A DNA stretch of 64,000 nt from Bacilli bacterium (GTDB lineage: Bacteria; Bacillota; Bacilli; RF39; UBA660), in NCBI GenBank assembly GCA_017525015.1, contig JAFXUK010000004.1, positions 62,001 through 126,000 of the forward strand. Reading direction: 5' to 3'. The notes under the pieces are model-generated. The model saw nothing but the letters and a program-made list of their open reading frames with translations. It had not been told where the DNA came from and made no database searches. A program made the translations under genes and the position numbers. Every line of letters begins with the position of its first letter. Within the stretch, counting starts at the first letter, position 1. This document shows, piece by piece, positions 36,022 to 44,987 of the stretch.

Positions 36022-36438
36022 ATGACAATAATTTGGTTACTTATTGTAATTGCTTTAGCCCTTATTGAAGTTTTTACAATAAATCTATGTACCATCTGGT
36101 TTATTGTTTCAGGAATAGTTGCATTAATTCTTTCAATCTTTGATGTTACAGTATCAGTTCAAATAGCAACATTTGTTATTCTAGGTACTGTACTATTATT
36201 TACAACTAGAAAACCTCTTGAAAAAATGCTTAATAAAACTAAACAAAAAACTAACATTGATAGAGTCCTAGATATGGAAGGAATTGTCACTGAAGAAATA
36301 GACAAAAACTTGCCTGGAGAAGTAAAAGTTGATGGTAAAAGATGGACAGCTATATCTGATCACAAAATACCAAAAGATGCTACTGTCAAAATACTAAAAA
36401 TAGAGGGCGTAAAATTAATTGTTGAGGAGGTAAAATAA
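36022..36438 (+). CDS. NfeD-family membrane protein
   Basis: A 138-residue short NfeD. It has an N-terminal WLLIVIALALIEVF helix, two further membrane helices to about residue 68, and a C-terminal OB-fold beta-barrel (GIVTEEIDKNLPGEVKVDGKRWTA; KDATVKILKIEGVKLIVEEVK). NfeD proteins act with SPFH/stomatin-type proteins in membrane microdomains. AGGAGG lies 5 bases before the ATG. A TATAAT sits near 36000. The stop overlaps the start of the SPFH gene as TAATG, so the pair is translationally coupled. Confidence 0.9.
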   Translation: MTIIWLLIVIALALIEVFTINLCTIWFIVSGIVALILSIFDVTVSVQIATFVILGTVLLFTTRKPLEKMLNKTKQKTNIDRVLDMEGIVTEEIDKNLPGEVKVDGKRWTAISDHKIPKDATVKILKIEGVKLIVEEVK

Positions 36439-37331
36439 TGGAATGGTTATTTCCACTACTTGTTATTGTTTTTGTAGGTATTATTTTATGTATTAAAGTT
36501 GTACCTCAAGCAGAAGCTTATGTTATTGAAAGAGTTGGTTCATATTTAGAAACATGGCATAATGGTCTTCACTTCATGATTCCATTCATTGATCGTGTAT
36601 CTAATAAATTAACTTTAAAAGAAATAGTTAAAGACTTCAAGCCACAACCTGTTATTACAAAAGATAACGTTACAATGCAAATTGATACTGTTGTATATTA
36701 TCAAATAACAGATCCAAAATTATATACATATGGTGTTGAAAGTCCAATCATTGCTATTGAAAACTTAACAGCTACAACATTACGTAATATTATTGGTGAA
36801 CTTGAATTAGACCAAACACTTACATCAAGAGATGTTATCAATGCTAAAATGCGTTCTATCCTTGATGAAGCTACTGATCCATGGGGAATTAAAATTAACC
36901 GTGTTGAAGTTAAAAATATTATTCCACCAAAAGATATTCAAGAAGCTATGGAAAAACAAATGCGTGCTGAACGTGAAAGACGTGAAAAAATCTTACAAGC
37001 TGAAGGTTCTAAAAAAGCTGCTATCCTAGAAGCTGAAGGTGAAAAAGAAAGTGCTATCTTAAGAGCAGAAGCTCATGCTGAAGCTGCTATTAAAGAAGCT
37101 GAAGGTAAAGCTGAAGCTATTATTAAATTAAATCAAGCTGAAGCTGAAGCTATTAAATTACTTCGTGAAGCTAAAGCTGATCAAGCAGTTATTTCTTTAA
37201 AATCTTTAGAAGCTGTTGCTAAGATGGCTAATGGTACAGCAACAAAAATAATCGTACCATCTAACCTTCAAGATGTTGCTTCAATTGCAACTACAGTTGG
37301 CGAAATGCTAAAAGAAGATAAAAAACAATAA
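36438..37331 (+). CDS. SPFH/band 7 protein, QmcA-like
   Basis: A 297-residue protein with an N-terminal membrane segment (about 3-20), the SPFH domain (VPQAEAYVIERVGSYLETWHNGLHFMIPF; KDNVTMQIDTVVYYQI; EVKNIIPPKDIQEAMEKQMRAERERREKIL) and a long Ala/Glu-rich coiled coil (about 180-260). It is expected to oligomerise as a membrane scaffold that partners NfeD and membrane proteases. GAGGAGG lies 7 bases upstream. The order NfeD-SPFH is conserved in many bacteria. Confidence 0.93.
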   Translation: MEWLFPLLVIVFVGIILCIKVVPQAEAYVIERVGSYLETWHNGLHFMIPFIDRVSNKLTLKEIVKDFKPQPVITKDNVTMQIDTVVYYQITDPKLYTYGVESPIIAIENLTATTLRNIIGELELDQTLTSRDVINAKMRSILDEATDPWGIKINRVEVKNIIPPKDIQEAMEKQMRAERERREKILQAEGSKKAAILEAEGEKESAILRAEAHAEAAIKEAEGKAEAIIKLNQAEAEAIKLLREAKADQAVISLKSLEAVAKMANGTATKIIVPSNLQDVASIATTVGEMLKEDKKQ

Positions 37332-37334
37332 CAA

Positions 37335-37364
37335 ATAAAAAAAGAACTTAAAGTTCTTTTTTTT
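37335..37364. terminator. Bidirectional terminator between convergent genes
   Basis: Inverted repeat AAAGAACTT - AAGTTCTTT with A run on one side and T run on the other. It serves the SPFH gene on the plus strand and the CPBP protease gene on the minus strand. Confidence 0.85.
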
Positions 37365-38238
37365 ATTGCCTTACAAATGAATTTTTTTCTATTTCTACAT
37401 CTTTAGTTTTAAAGAAGAAATATGCACTAATTAAACCTAGTACTATAAATCCAACGGATAAACAATTATTTATTAAAGTGTAATTACCTATTTCATTAAT
37501 TACTAAGTATGAACCAATAACTGATAATAAGTTATTAGCACCATGTTGTAACATACATATTAACAATGATCTTGTCTTATAATAAGTAAATGCTAATACA
37601 ACACCTAATACAAAAGCATTTAATCCTTGTAATAAATTCAAATGAATAAATCCAAATATTGCAGCAGATATTAATATAGCAGGCCATTTCTTAACACCAC
37701 TTAATAATCTATTAAATGTTAAACCCCTCATCATTAATTCTTCACATAATGGTGCCATAATAACTGTAGATAAAACAGTTAATGGTAAAGCAGTACTAAA
37801 CATAGATTCTACTATAGAATCATAACTACTTCCAAAATCAGGAATAAACCTTTGAATAAAATCAAGTATATATGAACTAATTGAAGAAACACCAAGCATT
37901 AATAATATAGACCAAATACCCATTGACCAATTAGTTTTTTGTTTTACTACTGGTAAACATTCTTTAACTGCTTTCTTATAGAATATTGCATAAATAACTG
38001 TAGTTATTACTTGTATTGCCAATGTAAGTGGTATTGACCATTGAATTACTTTTTCTACTATGAAACCTGGTTCAAATTCATTACTACGATTAATAATTAT
38101 CCAAAAAATCAATAGGAAAACAAGTACAAATGATAATCCAAAATTAATAGCTAAATAAAGTCCTCCTGGCCAAGAGGCACCCCATACTATAGCTCCAGAT
38201 GTATTACTTTTATAATTATATTTATCTTTAATATCCAT
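37363..38238 (-). CDS. CPBP-family intramembrane metalloprotease
   Basis: A 291-residue integral membrane protein with about eight hydrophobic segments. The family motifs are clear: APLCEELMMRGLTFNRLL (EExxxR), FGFIHLNLLQGLNAFVLG (FxxxH) and CMLQHGANNL (HxxxN). CPBP/Rce1-like enzymes cleave within membranes and in Firmicutes can act in bacteriocin immunity or signalling; the substrate here is unknown. It follows the DUF2130 gene by four bases, suggesting one transcript. Confidence 0.9.
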   Translation of the reverse strand: MDIKDKYNYKSNTSGAIVWGASWPGGLYLAINFGLSFVLVFLLIFWIIINRSNEFEPGFIVEKVIQWSIPLTLAIQVITTVIYAIFYKKAVKECLPVVKQKTNWSMGIWSILLMLGVSSISSYILDFIQRFIPDFGSSYDSIVESMFSTALPLTVLSTVIMAPLCEELMMRGLTFNRLLSGVKKWPAILISAAIFGFIHLNLLQGLNAFVLGVVLAFTYYKTRSLLICMLQHGANNLLSVIGSYLVINEIGNYTLINNCLSVGFIVLGLISAYFFFKTKDVEIEKNSFVRQ

Positions 38239-38242
38239 ATAA

Positions 38243-39445
38243 TCACTCCTCTATCTTAACTATATCATCTTTATTTTCTTTTTCAAATAAATCTCTCATA
38301 GTTGGACTATTGTTTGTCAACTTCTTTATAGTTAAGTCTTCTGCCTTACTATTAGCTAGTCTTAAATTATTTTCACTAGATAGTAATGCTTCTTTTGTTT
38401 TTTGTAAATGATCGATTGTTTTATCAATTTCTTCAATTGCTTTATTAAATTTTTCAGATGCCAATCGATAATTACGTGAGAATCCTTCTTTAAAAGCATT
38501 CATATTTTCTTCAAAATTACTAATATCTATATTAGTATTTTGGGCAACTACTAATTGTCTTTTATAATCTAAAGCATTTAATGCTGCACTTCTAAGTAAT
38601 GTAATAATAGCAATAAAAGATTGAGGTCTTATAACATACATTTTTGGATATTTATAAGATACATCTGTAATACCACCATTATATAATTCATTATCTTTTT
38701 CTAATAATGATACTAATACTGCATACTCACAATTCTTTTCTTTACGATCTTTATCTAACTCTTTAAAGAAATCTTCATTCTTATGTTTAGTAGCAGTTGT
38801 ATCATTTTCATTTTTCATTTCAAACATAATTGAAATGATTTCTATTCCATCATCATCGAAATCTCTAAAAATGAAATCTCCTTTAGACCCTGTCTTAGCA
38901 TCATTATCTTTTTCAAAATATGCTTTAGGAAACAATGGTCTTAATCTATTAAACTCTATTTGACAATGTTGTTCTAAAGTTTCACCAACCATCTTTGTAC
39001 TTAAAGATGTTTTTAAATCTTTATAGTATTCAATCATTTCATCCTTTTGTTTTATTTCTAAAGAATGACTTTCATTAATACTCTTTTCTTTTAATTCGAA
39101 TTCCTTCTTAGATAATTCAATTTGATTTTTCAATTCATCAATACTTTTATCTTTTTCCGATACAGCTTTTTCAATAGCAAGTTTATTTTCTGAATCTTTT
39201 AATTTCAAATCATTTTCCAATTTAGTTTTACTTAATGTTAATTCATTTATTTCTTCTATTAGTTTTTCTTTAGTTTTTGCTTCAGCTATTTTAACTGCAT
39301 TTTCTTTATCTTGTTCAAATTGTTTTTCTCTTGTTGTTATTTCTTTTTCAAATTCATGATCTCTTATTTGTTTAACAATTGATTCGTAACTACTCTCATC
39401 AATTTGAAATACTTTTCCACAATTGGGACATTTTATCTCATTCAT
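38243..39445 (-). CDS. DUF2130-family protein with zinc finger and coiled coil
   Basis: A 400-residue protein. It starts with a rubredoxin-type half site (CPNCGKVF) and a long coiled coil (about 30-150), followed by a nuclease-fold-like core: MVGETLEQHCQIEFNRLRP, TGSKGDFIFRDFDDDGIEIISIMFEMKNE and SYKYPKMYVIRPQSFI. The GDF...E-x-K pattern fits the RmuC-like PD-(D/E)XK fold assigned to DUF2130. Biological role undefined. AGGAGGG is a strong ribosome binding site. First gene of the pair with the CPBP protease. Confidence 0.85.
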   Translation of the reverse strand: MNEIKCPNCGKVFQIDESSYESIVKQIRDHEFEKEITTREKQFEQDKENAVKIAEAKTKEKLIEEINELTLSKTKLENDLKLKDSENKLAIEKAVSEKDKSIDELKNQIELSKKEFELKEKSINESHSLEIKQKDEMIEYYKDLKTSLSTKMVGETLEQHCQIEFNRLRPLFPKAYFEKDNDAKTGSKGDFIFRDFDDDGIEIISIMFEMKNENDTTATKHKNEDFFKELDKDRKEKNCEYAVLVSLLEKDNELYNGGITDVSYKYPKMYVIRPQSFIAIITLLRSAALNALDYKRQLVVAQNTNIDISNFEENMNAFKEGFSRNYRLASEKFNKAIEEIDKTIDHLQKTKEALLSSENNLRLANSKAEDLTIKKLTNNSPTMRDLFEKENKDDIVKIEE

Positions 39446-39454
39446 AAAACCCTC

Positions 39455-40006
39455 CTAAAAAATAACAAATGACATTATTACATCAATAGCTAAAATAACT
39501 AAAATAACAATACTAATTATTTCTACCTTCTTACCTAGTTTACCAACTAGTTTTTCAAATAAAGGTTGGAATAAATATAAGAATGCAACCCCACCTAATC
39601 CAAATCTAATACTTGGACTTAAAGCAATTCTTGCTTGGAAGTTAATTTTATAATCAGCATATGTTTGCCATGGCCATGATCCCATAGTCCATTCACATAA
39701 ATATGATGTAAATAATTCTAACAACGTTGCACTTAACATACATAGTATGAAAACAACTGGAATCATTATTAGTTTTCTTTTTAAATCTTTACCTTTAATT
39801 AGTGGATATACTAAGAAGATAAACATTAAAGCACCAAATCCATAAACAGGTAACCAAGGTCCATATAATACACCTCTGTTACTAAATCCCCATCTATAAA
39901 CAACTACTTCTAAGAAAACTTCATATATCCATCCAACGATAGCATACATCATAAAATAGATAACATATGGTTCTAACTTTCTTAACTTATCCTTCATATC
40001 TTTCAC
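39455..40006 (-). CDS. Putative integral membrane protein of the CmpB/PF06541 family
   Basis: A 183-residue protein with five membrane segments. The motif YFMMYAIVGWIYEVFLEVV followed by NRGVLYGPWLPVYGFG is the signature of the PF06541 family (called ABC transporter type IV in databases, without experimental support for transport). Its start overlaps the end of the HD gene by 20 bases; AGGAGGTGAAAGAT supplies the ribosome binding site. Translational coupling with the HD protein is likely. Confidence 0.82.
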   Translation of the reverse strand: MKDMKDKLRKLEPYVIYFMMYAIVGWIYEVFLEVVVYRWGFSNRGVLYGPWLPVYGFGALMFIFLVYPLIKGKDLKRKLIMIPVVFILCMLSATLLELFTSYLCEWTMGSWPWQTYADYKINFQARIALSPSIRFGLGGVAFLYLFQPLFEKLVGKLGKKVEIISIVILVILAIDVIMSFVIF

Positions 40007-40886
40007 CTCCTACTAATGGTTTTAAATCTCTAACTTTTACATTTGATGGTACCTTTATTTCTGGTAACTCATCTTTCTTTATATGATAAAAAATATCTAA
40101 CATATAATTTAATGTATCATCTTTTTTACTTTTAAATATTTTAAACAAATCTTCTTCATTTAAAATATATAAATCTTCATATTTTATATATTCTTTAGAA
40201 ATAGCATATCTAGTTATATCAGCAAGTAGCTCCATCATATAATGATCTTCTTTAGAATGACATACTACATCAATACTTTTACTTACACTAACTATTTTTT
40301 TAACTAATGTCTTTTTCGTAAAACCTATTTCATTATGATCTATTCTCATATCATTAACTACATCATAAATAAACTTCTTATCAACATTTTTAGTCCAACT
40401 AATACCTGTTAATATTACTCCATCTATTCTATCAGCACATACTTTAGGTCTTTTATTATCTACAATAGGATATCTTTTAAAATCAACTATTTCTTCTAAT
40501 AAAATATTATCTTTTTCTAAACAAGAAATTAAATATTCATCACTTCGTAATATCTTTTCTGTATATTCTTCCGTTGTCTCCTGATTCTCATAGTCTTTAT
40601 TCATATAATCAATAACATGTGAAAAACAAGGTGTTGCTACATCATGAAATAATGCGGCAATGGTTTGTGTTTTATCATTAGTTAATTTATATGTTATTAA
40701 AGCTACAGTAACTGAATGATCATATCTAGTTATAAACTCTTTAAAATCATATATATCTTTAGATGCATAATCCATTCCACAAAAATAACCTATCTTCTTT
40801 AATCTTTTTAAAGAAGAACATCTTAAATATTTTTTCATGAATGTTGGTATATTTCCTAATAATTCTTTGTAATACTCTAGTAGCAT
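39987..40886 (-). CDS. HD-domain phosphohydrolase
   Basis: A 299-residue cytoplasmic protein with the metal-binding pattern of HD hydrolases: TRYDHSVTVALITYKL, AALFHDVATPCFSHVIDY, then the distal Asp in CADRIDGVILTG. The arrangement resembles the dGTPase/YfbR-like and SAMHD-type branches, so nucleotide hydrolysis is plausible; the substrate is unknown. The longest frame starts at GTG 40895, but this overlaps the GAGGTGG ribosome binding site. The ATG at 40886 (MLLEYYKEL) is preferred. Confidence 0.85.
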   Translation of the reverse strand: MLLEYYKELLGNIPTFMKKYLRCSSLKRLKKIGYFCGMDYASKDIYDFKEFITRYDHSVTVALITYKLTNDKTQTIAALFHDVATPCFSHVIDYMNKDYENQETTEEYTEKILRSDEYLISCLEKDNILLEEIVDFKRYPIVDNKRPKVCADRIDGVILTGISWTKNVDKKFIYDVVNDMRIDHNEIGFTKKTLVKKIVSVSKSIDVVCHSKEDHYMMELLADITRYAISKEYIKYEDLYILNEEDLFKIFKSKKDDTLNYMLDIFYHIKKDELPEIKVPSNVKVRDLKPLVGGERYEG

Positions 40887-40914
40887 AAAACCCACCTCAT
40901 TATTAGTATATCAT

Positions 40915-43032
40915 TTATTTCTTTAATATAATACCACCACGTGGATGTAATACTTCTTTATTAGATTTTTCTAATGTAAGAATCTTTTTAGCATCTCTAT
41001 ATTCTGGTGGAATATATATACTTTTATCTTCATCAGAATTATTTATAGCTACAAATATTTTATTATCTTTTCCTACTCTTTCATAAGATATATGATCATT
41101 TTCAAATTCAATTATCTCTGGTAATACTGTTCTTAAGAATTGATTATCTTTTCTAAACATTCCTAATTTAATAAAATGTCTTAATAAATCTTTATCTTCC
41201 ATTCCCCACGGATATGTTCTTCTATTAGCCAAATTATTTAAACCTTGCATACCTACTTCATCACCATAGAATAAACAAGCTATACCTGCCCAAGAATATA
41301 TAAATAATGAATACTCTTTAACTAACTTTTTCGCATACTCATATTCTTCTGGAGTTAATTTATAATCCAAACATAATTGATGATTATCTTCTACCTCTTT
41401 AGGAAGACTCTTTGTATATTCTCCTTTTCTTAAGAATGGCGTAAAACTAAATACTGTTTTTAAATAATTAACGGTTTGAATAGGTACCCCTTTTTCTCCT
41501 AATTTCCACATTAACTTATGATAGTCTTCATATTGTAATTCTATTGTACCTGCTAATAACATTTTAATTAATTCATCAGTATAACCAATTTCTTTTAAAG
41601 ATATAAATATTTTATATTGTAAGTCATGTGATAAACTATCAAACTTATGATAAGTATCAAACTTCTTCTTACCAAGTAAAGTCATAAGTCTACTGATATC
41701 ATGTGTTGAAGTTGAATTCATAGAAGTTAATATTGTATCTACTGGAAACTCTGCTTCCATATCTCTTATTGAATATGACAAACGTTCTTTTTCACCATAC
41801 TTTATATAATAAGCTAAAGCATCAGTTAAATAATAATTCATTGTTGAATGCATTCTATCAGATGAAATTAATGGTGGATAATGTTTCATTGGATCGTGCC
41901 AATATTCACCAACTATAAATGAATCTGGTTTATTTCTCATACATGCTTTATTTATATTTTTTAAACCATTATCATCTAAGTTTTCTGGAACATCTAATCT
42001 TAAACCATCTATACCAAGTGAATACCATTTATCAATTACTCCACCAGAACCACAGATATAATCAGTCCATGTTTTTCCACCAGAATCATTCTCTGGCATT
42101 GTTTCAATATTCCACCAGAATTTATTCTTCCATTTGCCGTCTTCATAAACCCATCTAAACATGTTACGCCATTTACTCTCTGGGTTTTCAAAAGCACCAT
42201 CTTCTTTTCTATCACCAGTTCGATATTCACCATGTCTATCATAATATTTAGATTCATCACCAACATGATTAAATACAGCATCTAAGATTACTTTCATACC
42301 TCTTTCATGAGCCATGTCACATAATCTTTTTAAATCTTCTTCAGTTCCAGCATATGGATCTATCTTTTCATAATCAGCTGCATCATATCTATGAGTAGAT
42401 TGACTTTTTACAACTGGACTTAAATATAAAATATCTATTCCTAAAGATTGAATATAATCCAATTTCTTTTGAATACCTATTATATCTCCACCAAAGAAAT
42501 CTACATTCCATACATCTTCATCTGGTCTATAATGTTTAACATTTTTATTATCACCAATAATAACATCTTCATTCCAATTCTTATGAACTTGTCTTCTTTC
42601 AGTTGGTGTTATTATTTCTTCACTACCGCGATAAAAACGATCAACAAAAATATGATACATAGTAGCTCCCTTAGCCCATTCAGGAGCATTAAAATTAACA
42701 CTTAATTTATTTTTTTCATAATACTCTATATTTCTTTTTGTATCTTTAGAAGTAACATAATAGCATTCACCATTAACAAAGTATTTAAAGACATAACGAT
42801 AAATAGGACATGTTTCCAAATCCATTTCTAGTTCAAAAGTTACCATTCCATTATCATTATTTTTATGATGCATTTTATGTGCAAAAGGATAACCTAAAGA
42901 ATCAATTACTAATTCCATTGAATCAATCCATCCAACACTTTGAGGAACACTAATAGTAAATAAATATTTATTACCATTAGATAATTCTTCTATTTTTTTC
43001 ACATCAAATAAAACATTATCTCTTCTTACCAT
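40915..43032 (-). CDS. GH13 alpha-amylase-family enzyme, neopullulanase/cyclomaltodextrinase-like
   Basis: A 705-residue intracellular enzyme acting on alpha-glucans. An N-terminal beta domain (about 1-110) precedes the barrel. Conserved region I is DAVFNHVGD, region II GLRLDVPEN (Asp nucleophile), region III FIVGEYWHD (Glu acid/base) and region IV STSTHD (transition-state Asp). The start of the catalytic domain, YHIFVDRFYRGS, fits neopullulanase-type subfamilies. An insertion of about 70 residues follows region IV (FISLKEIGYTDELIKMLLAG...). No signal peptide, so it probably degrades imported maltodextrins or stored glycogen. Confidence 0.93.
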   Translation of the reverse strand: MVRRDNVLFDVKKIEELSNGNKYLFTISVPQSVGWIDSMELVIDSLGYPFAHKMHHKNNDNGMVTFELEMDLETCPIYRYVFKYFVNGECYYVTSKDTKRNIEYYEKNKLSVNFNAPEWAKGATMYHIFVDRFYRGSEEIITPTERRQVHKNWNEDVIIGDNKNVKHYRPDEDVWNVDFFGGDIIGIQKKLDYIQSLGIDILYLSPVVKSQSTHRYDAADYEKIDPYAGTEEDLKRLCDMAHERGMKVILDAVFNHVGDESKYYDRHGEYRTGDRKEDGAFENPESKWRNMFRWVYEDGKWKNKFWWNIETMPENDSGGKTWTDYICGSGGVIDKWYSLGIDGLRLDVPENLDDNGLKNINKACMRNKPDSFIVGEYWHDPMKHYPPLISSDRMHSTMNYYLTDALAYYIKYGEKERLSYSIRDMEAEFPVDTILTSMNSTSTHDISRLMTLLGKKKFDTYHKFDSLSHDLQYKIFISLKEIGYTDELIKMLLAGTIELQYEDYHKLMWKLGEKGVPIQTVNYLKTVFSFTPFLRKGEYTKSLPKEVEDNHQLCLDYKLTPEEYEYAKKLVKEYSLFIYSWAGIACLFYGDEVGMQGLNNLANRRTYPWGMEDKDLLRHFIKLGMFRKDNQFLRTVLPEIIEFENDHISYERVGKDNKIFVAINNSDEDKSIYIPPEYRDAKKILTLEKSNKEVLHPRGGIILKK

Positions 43033-43078
43033 AAATACCTACTTCTAAACCCATCTCTATTCTATCTAAATTATACCA

Positions 43079-43111
43079 TAAAAAATAACTAGTTTTTTAC
43101 TAGTTATTTTA
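43079..43111 (-). terminator. Terminator after the queuosine-precursor transporter gene
   Basis: Minus-strand hairpin AATAACTAG - TAAAAAA - CTAGTTATT followed by T residues, overlapping the end of the gene that stops at 43104. Confidence 0.75.
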
Positions 43112-43769
43112 ATTTTTTAGATAAATATAAGAATGGTGTATCACATATTGCAATTACTATTTCAACTACAGAAATTGTTGTTGCAATATTTAACATTGTT
43201 GCTACATCATATAAACCTACAAAAGCAAAGAAAATAAAGAAATAATTTTCTAATACATTAGATACGATTGTTGCAACATTATTTCTTACCCATAATTGAT
43301 TAGGTAATTTCTTTTTAATTTTTTCAAATAGGATTATATCTAAATTATTACTAATATAAAACATAATAATACTAGAAATAGTTATTCTTAAATTTAAACT
43401 AAATAATGTAGTCATTGCTTCATGAGCCATATCTGTTACATCTGGTTTAAATAATAAACCTATTTGCATTACTAAAGTAAATGCAATCATTGCACATACA
43501 GCTATCTTAATTGCTTTTTTACTATATTCTGCACCATATTTTTCATTCATAATATCTGTAGCTAAAAAAACAGATGCAAATAATACATTCCCACAAGTAG
43601 CTGTAAAACCTTTAAATAGTCCAACTGTTTGACATTCTAAGATATTAGCCATAATTAAAGCAACTGATGCCCAAACATATAATCCTTCCTTTTTAAATAT
43701 TTTTTCAAATAATAATACTAATGAAAATGTTACTAGTATATTAATGAAAATTAACAACACATTATACAT
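43104..43769 (-). CDS. Queuosine precursor transporter (VUT/YhhQ family)
   Basis: A 221-residue membrane protein with six hydrophobic segments. Family hallmarks are LFASVFLATDIMNEKYGAEYSKKAI near residue 85, a membrane region with IGLLFKPD, and SNVLENYFFIFFAFVGL late in the chain. YhhQ-type proteins import queuosine precursors such as preQ0 or preQ1 for tRNA modification. The preQ1-riboswitch-like leader directly upstream supports this substrate assignment. AAGGAG is 8 bases before the ATG and lies next to the aptamer. Confidence 0.88.
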   Translation of the reverse strand: MYNVLLIFINILVTFSLVLLFEKIFKKEGLYVWASVALIMANILECQTVGLFKGFTATCGNVLFASVFLATDIMNEKYGAEYSKKAIKIAVCAMIAFTLVMQIGLLFKPDVTDMAHEAMTTLFSLNLRITISSIIMFYISNNLDIILFEKIKKKLPNQLWVRNNVATIVSNVLENYFFIFFAFVGLYDVATMLNIATTISVVEIVIAICDTPFLYLSKKLK

Positions 43770-43783
43770 AAATAAAACTCCTT

Positions 43784-43819
43784 CCCTTTTTTATACTAGG
43801 ATGTGTAGGTTAACTAGTA
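43784..43819 (-). promoter_or_regulatory. Probable preQ1 class I riboswitch
   Basis: A 36-base minus-strand element. P1 arms TACTAG and CTAGTA enclose a loop with AACCTACACATC (compare the conserved CTACAC of preQ1-I aptamers). An A-rich tail TAAAAAAGGG follows; its AGG can pair with CCT in the loop to form the H-type pseudoknot. The tail runs into the ribosome binding site (GGGAAGGAG), so ligand binding should block translation. It lies before a queuosine-precursor transporter. Size and position match the class; no covariance search was possible. Confidence 0.72.
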
Positions 43820-43826
43820 CCCGTCC

Positions 43827-43832
43827 ATTATA
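43827..43832 (-). promoter_or_regulatory. -10 box for the preQ1-leader transcript
   Basis: TATAAT on the minus strand, about 7 bases before the aptamer. The -35 region at 17-base spacing (TATCTT) is weak and lies in the terminator of the preceding gene. Confidence 0.5.
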
Positions 43833-43844
43833 TCTTATTTCCAT

Positions 43845-43870
43845 AAAAAAAGATAGAAATATTTCTATCT
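43845..43870 (-). terminator. Terminator after the nitroreductase gene
   Basis: Minus-strand hairpin AGATAGAAAT - ATTTCTATCT followed by TTTTTT, just past the stop at 43876. Confidence 0.75.
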
Positions 43871-43875
43871 AATAA

Positions 43876-44397
43876 CTATATATAATAAACATAGTTTTCT
43901 TTTCTTGGTACTGCTTTACTTTTCTCTCCATCAATATAACCTAAAGCACAATGACCTATTCCTTCATAGTCACCTTCAATACCTAATTCTTTCAAAATAT
44001 CTTTTCCAAATTCCGAATCAAATTCTTCTTTAGCTCTATGAATCCAAATACTTCCTAATCCTAAACTCTCAGCAGCATTTAACATATTACCCATTACTAA
44101 ACTTCCATCATAGATATAAGTACCAACTTCTTTATTAGCAAGTACTATTAAAATAACAGGTGCTCCATAAAATGGATCAGTTCCTTCTCTACCCATAATA
44201 CGAGCATTCTCTTTAGCTATTTTATCTCTCATCTCTTTATTAGTAACAGCTATTATAATTGGTGATTGTTTACCCATACCAGTAGGTGCATAAGTACCTG
44301 CTTTAATAACACTGTCTAATTCTTCTTTAGTTATCATATCAGGTTTAAACTTACGACAACTTCTTCTTTCTTCTAATACTCTTAAAGTTTCATTCAT
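43876..44397 (-). CDS. Nitroreductase-family FMN-dependent oxidoreductase
   Basis: A 173-residue flavoprotein. The signature ERRSCRKFKPD at the N terminus binds FMN phosphate. GTYAPTGMGKQSPIIIAV, DGSLVMGNMLNAAESLGLGSIWI and a late CALGYIDGE complete the fold. It would reduce nitro or quinone compounds with NAD(P)H; the natural substrate is not defined. The short chain matches small nitroreductases that act as homodimers. Its start follows the transglutaminase-like gene by 24 bases, so it may share that transcript. Confidence 0.9.
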   Translation of the reverse strand: MNETLRVLEERRSCRKFKPDMITKEELDSVIKAGTYAPTGMGKQSPIIIAVTNKEMRDKIAKENARIMGREGTDPFYGAPVILIVLANKEVGTYIYDGSLVMGNMLNAAESLGLGSIWIHRAKEEFDSEFGKDILKELGIEGDYEGIGHCALGYIDGEKSKAVPRKENYVYYI

Positions 44398-44421
44398 AAT
44401 TACACCATCTTTCTAAATGTA

Positions 44422-44976
44422 TTATATCAAAAATTTTATTTGATGTTTTTCATCTAAACTATTTATATATCCATTAAAATCTTTAAATGATATACCAGGT
44501 TCTACTTCAAAGAATTCTGTTACAGGTCTTGCTTTACCTTCAGCCATTTTTACATAATAATCATTAATTGTTTTAATAGCTTCTTCTTCTGTTACAAATT
44601 CATAGATTCCAACTCTTTCAAAATTAGGATGTTCTATTTGATATACTTTACCATCTTTATAATATAAAACAAAACAATGCATATGTTCTTCTGCTTCTAA
44701 ATTATTAAAATCTTTACCTTCATAAATTCTTGTACAAAACATTTTATTAGGTATACCTATATTATTTAATAAATTACTCATTAAATTTACTTGTTCAATG
44801 CAAGTACCTAAACCATGTTCTAAAGTTTCTTGTATTGTTGATGTACGATATAGTTTTCTAAAACCTTTCATTGTTTTAACGTGTTCTTCATTATTTATAT
44901 CCAACCAACCATACTCAATATGTTCTTTCATAAAAGCTAATATATCTTCTGGTGTTTTAATATCTCTTATCTCCAC
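44422..44976 (-). CDS. Transglutaminase-like cysteine protein, paralogue A
   Basis: A 184-residue cytoplasmic protein with the Cys-His-Asp order of the transglutaminase/papain-like fold: LGTCIEQVNLMSNLL (Cys), EEHMHCFVLYYKDGKVYQIEHPN (His, then Glu/His/Pro-Asn). It has a close paralogue at 46202-46762 sharing GWLDIN, LYRTST and YYKDGKV-QIEHP. It starts at GTG behind GGAGGGG. Enzymatic role unknown; no signal peptide. Confidence 0.75.
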   Translation of the reverse strand: MEIRDIKTPEDILAFMKEHIEYGWLDINNEEHVKTMKGFRKLYRTSTIQETLEHGLGTCIEQVNLMSNLLNNIGIPNKMFCTRIYEGKDFNNLEAEEHMHCFVLYYKDGKVYQIEHPNFERVGIYEFVTEEEAIKTINDYYVKMAEGKARPVTEFFEVEPGISFKDFNGYINSLDEKHQIKFLI

Positions 44977-44987
44977 AATAACCCCTC

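Noticed and set aside
41733..42705. Plus- and minus-strand frames overlapping the GH13 gene
   Set aside because: Shadows of the amylase-family reading frame, which has all four conserved catalytic regions intact.
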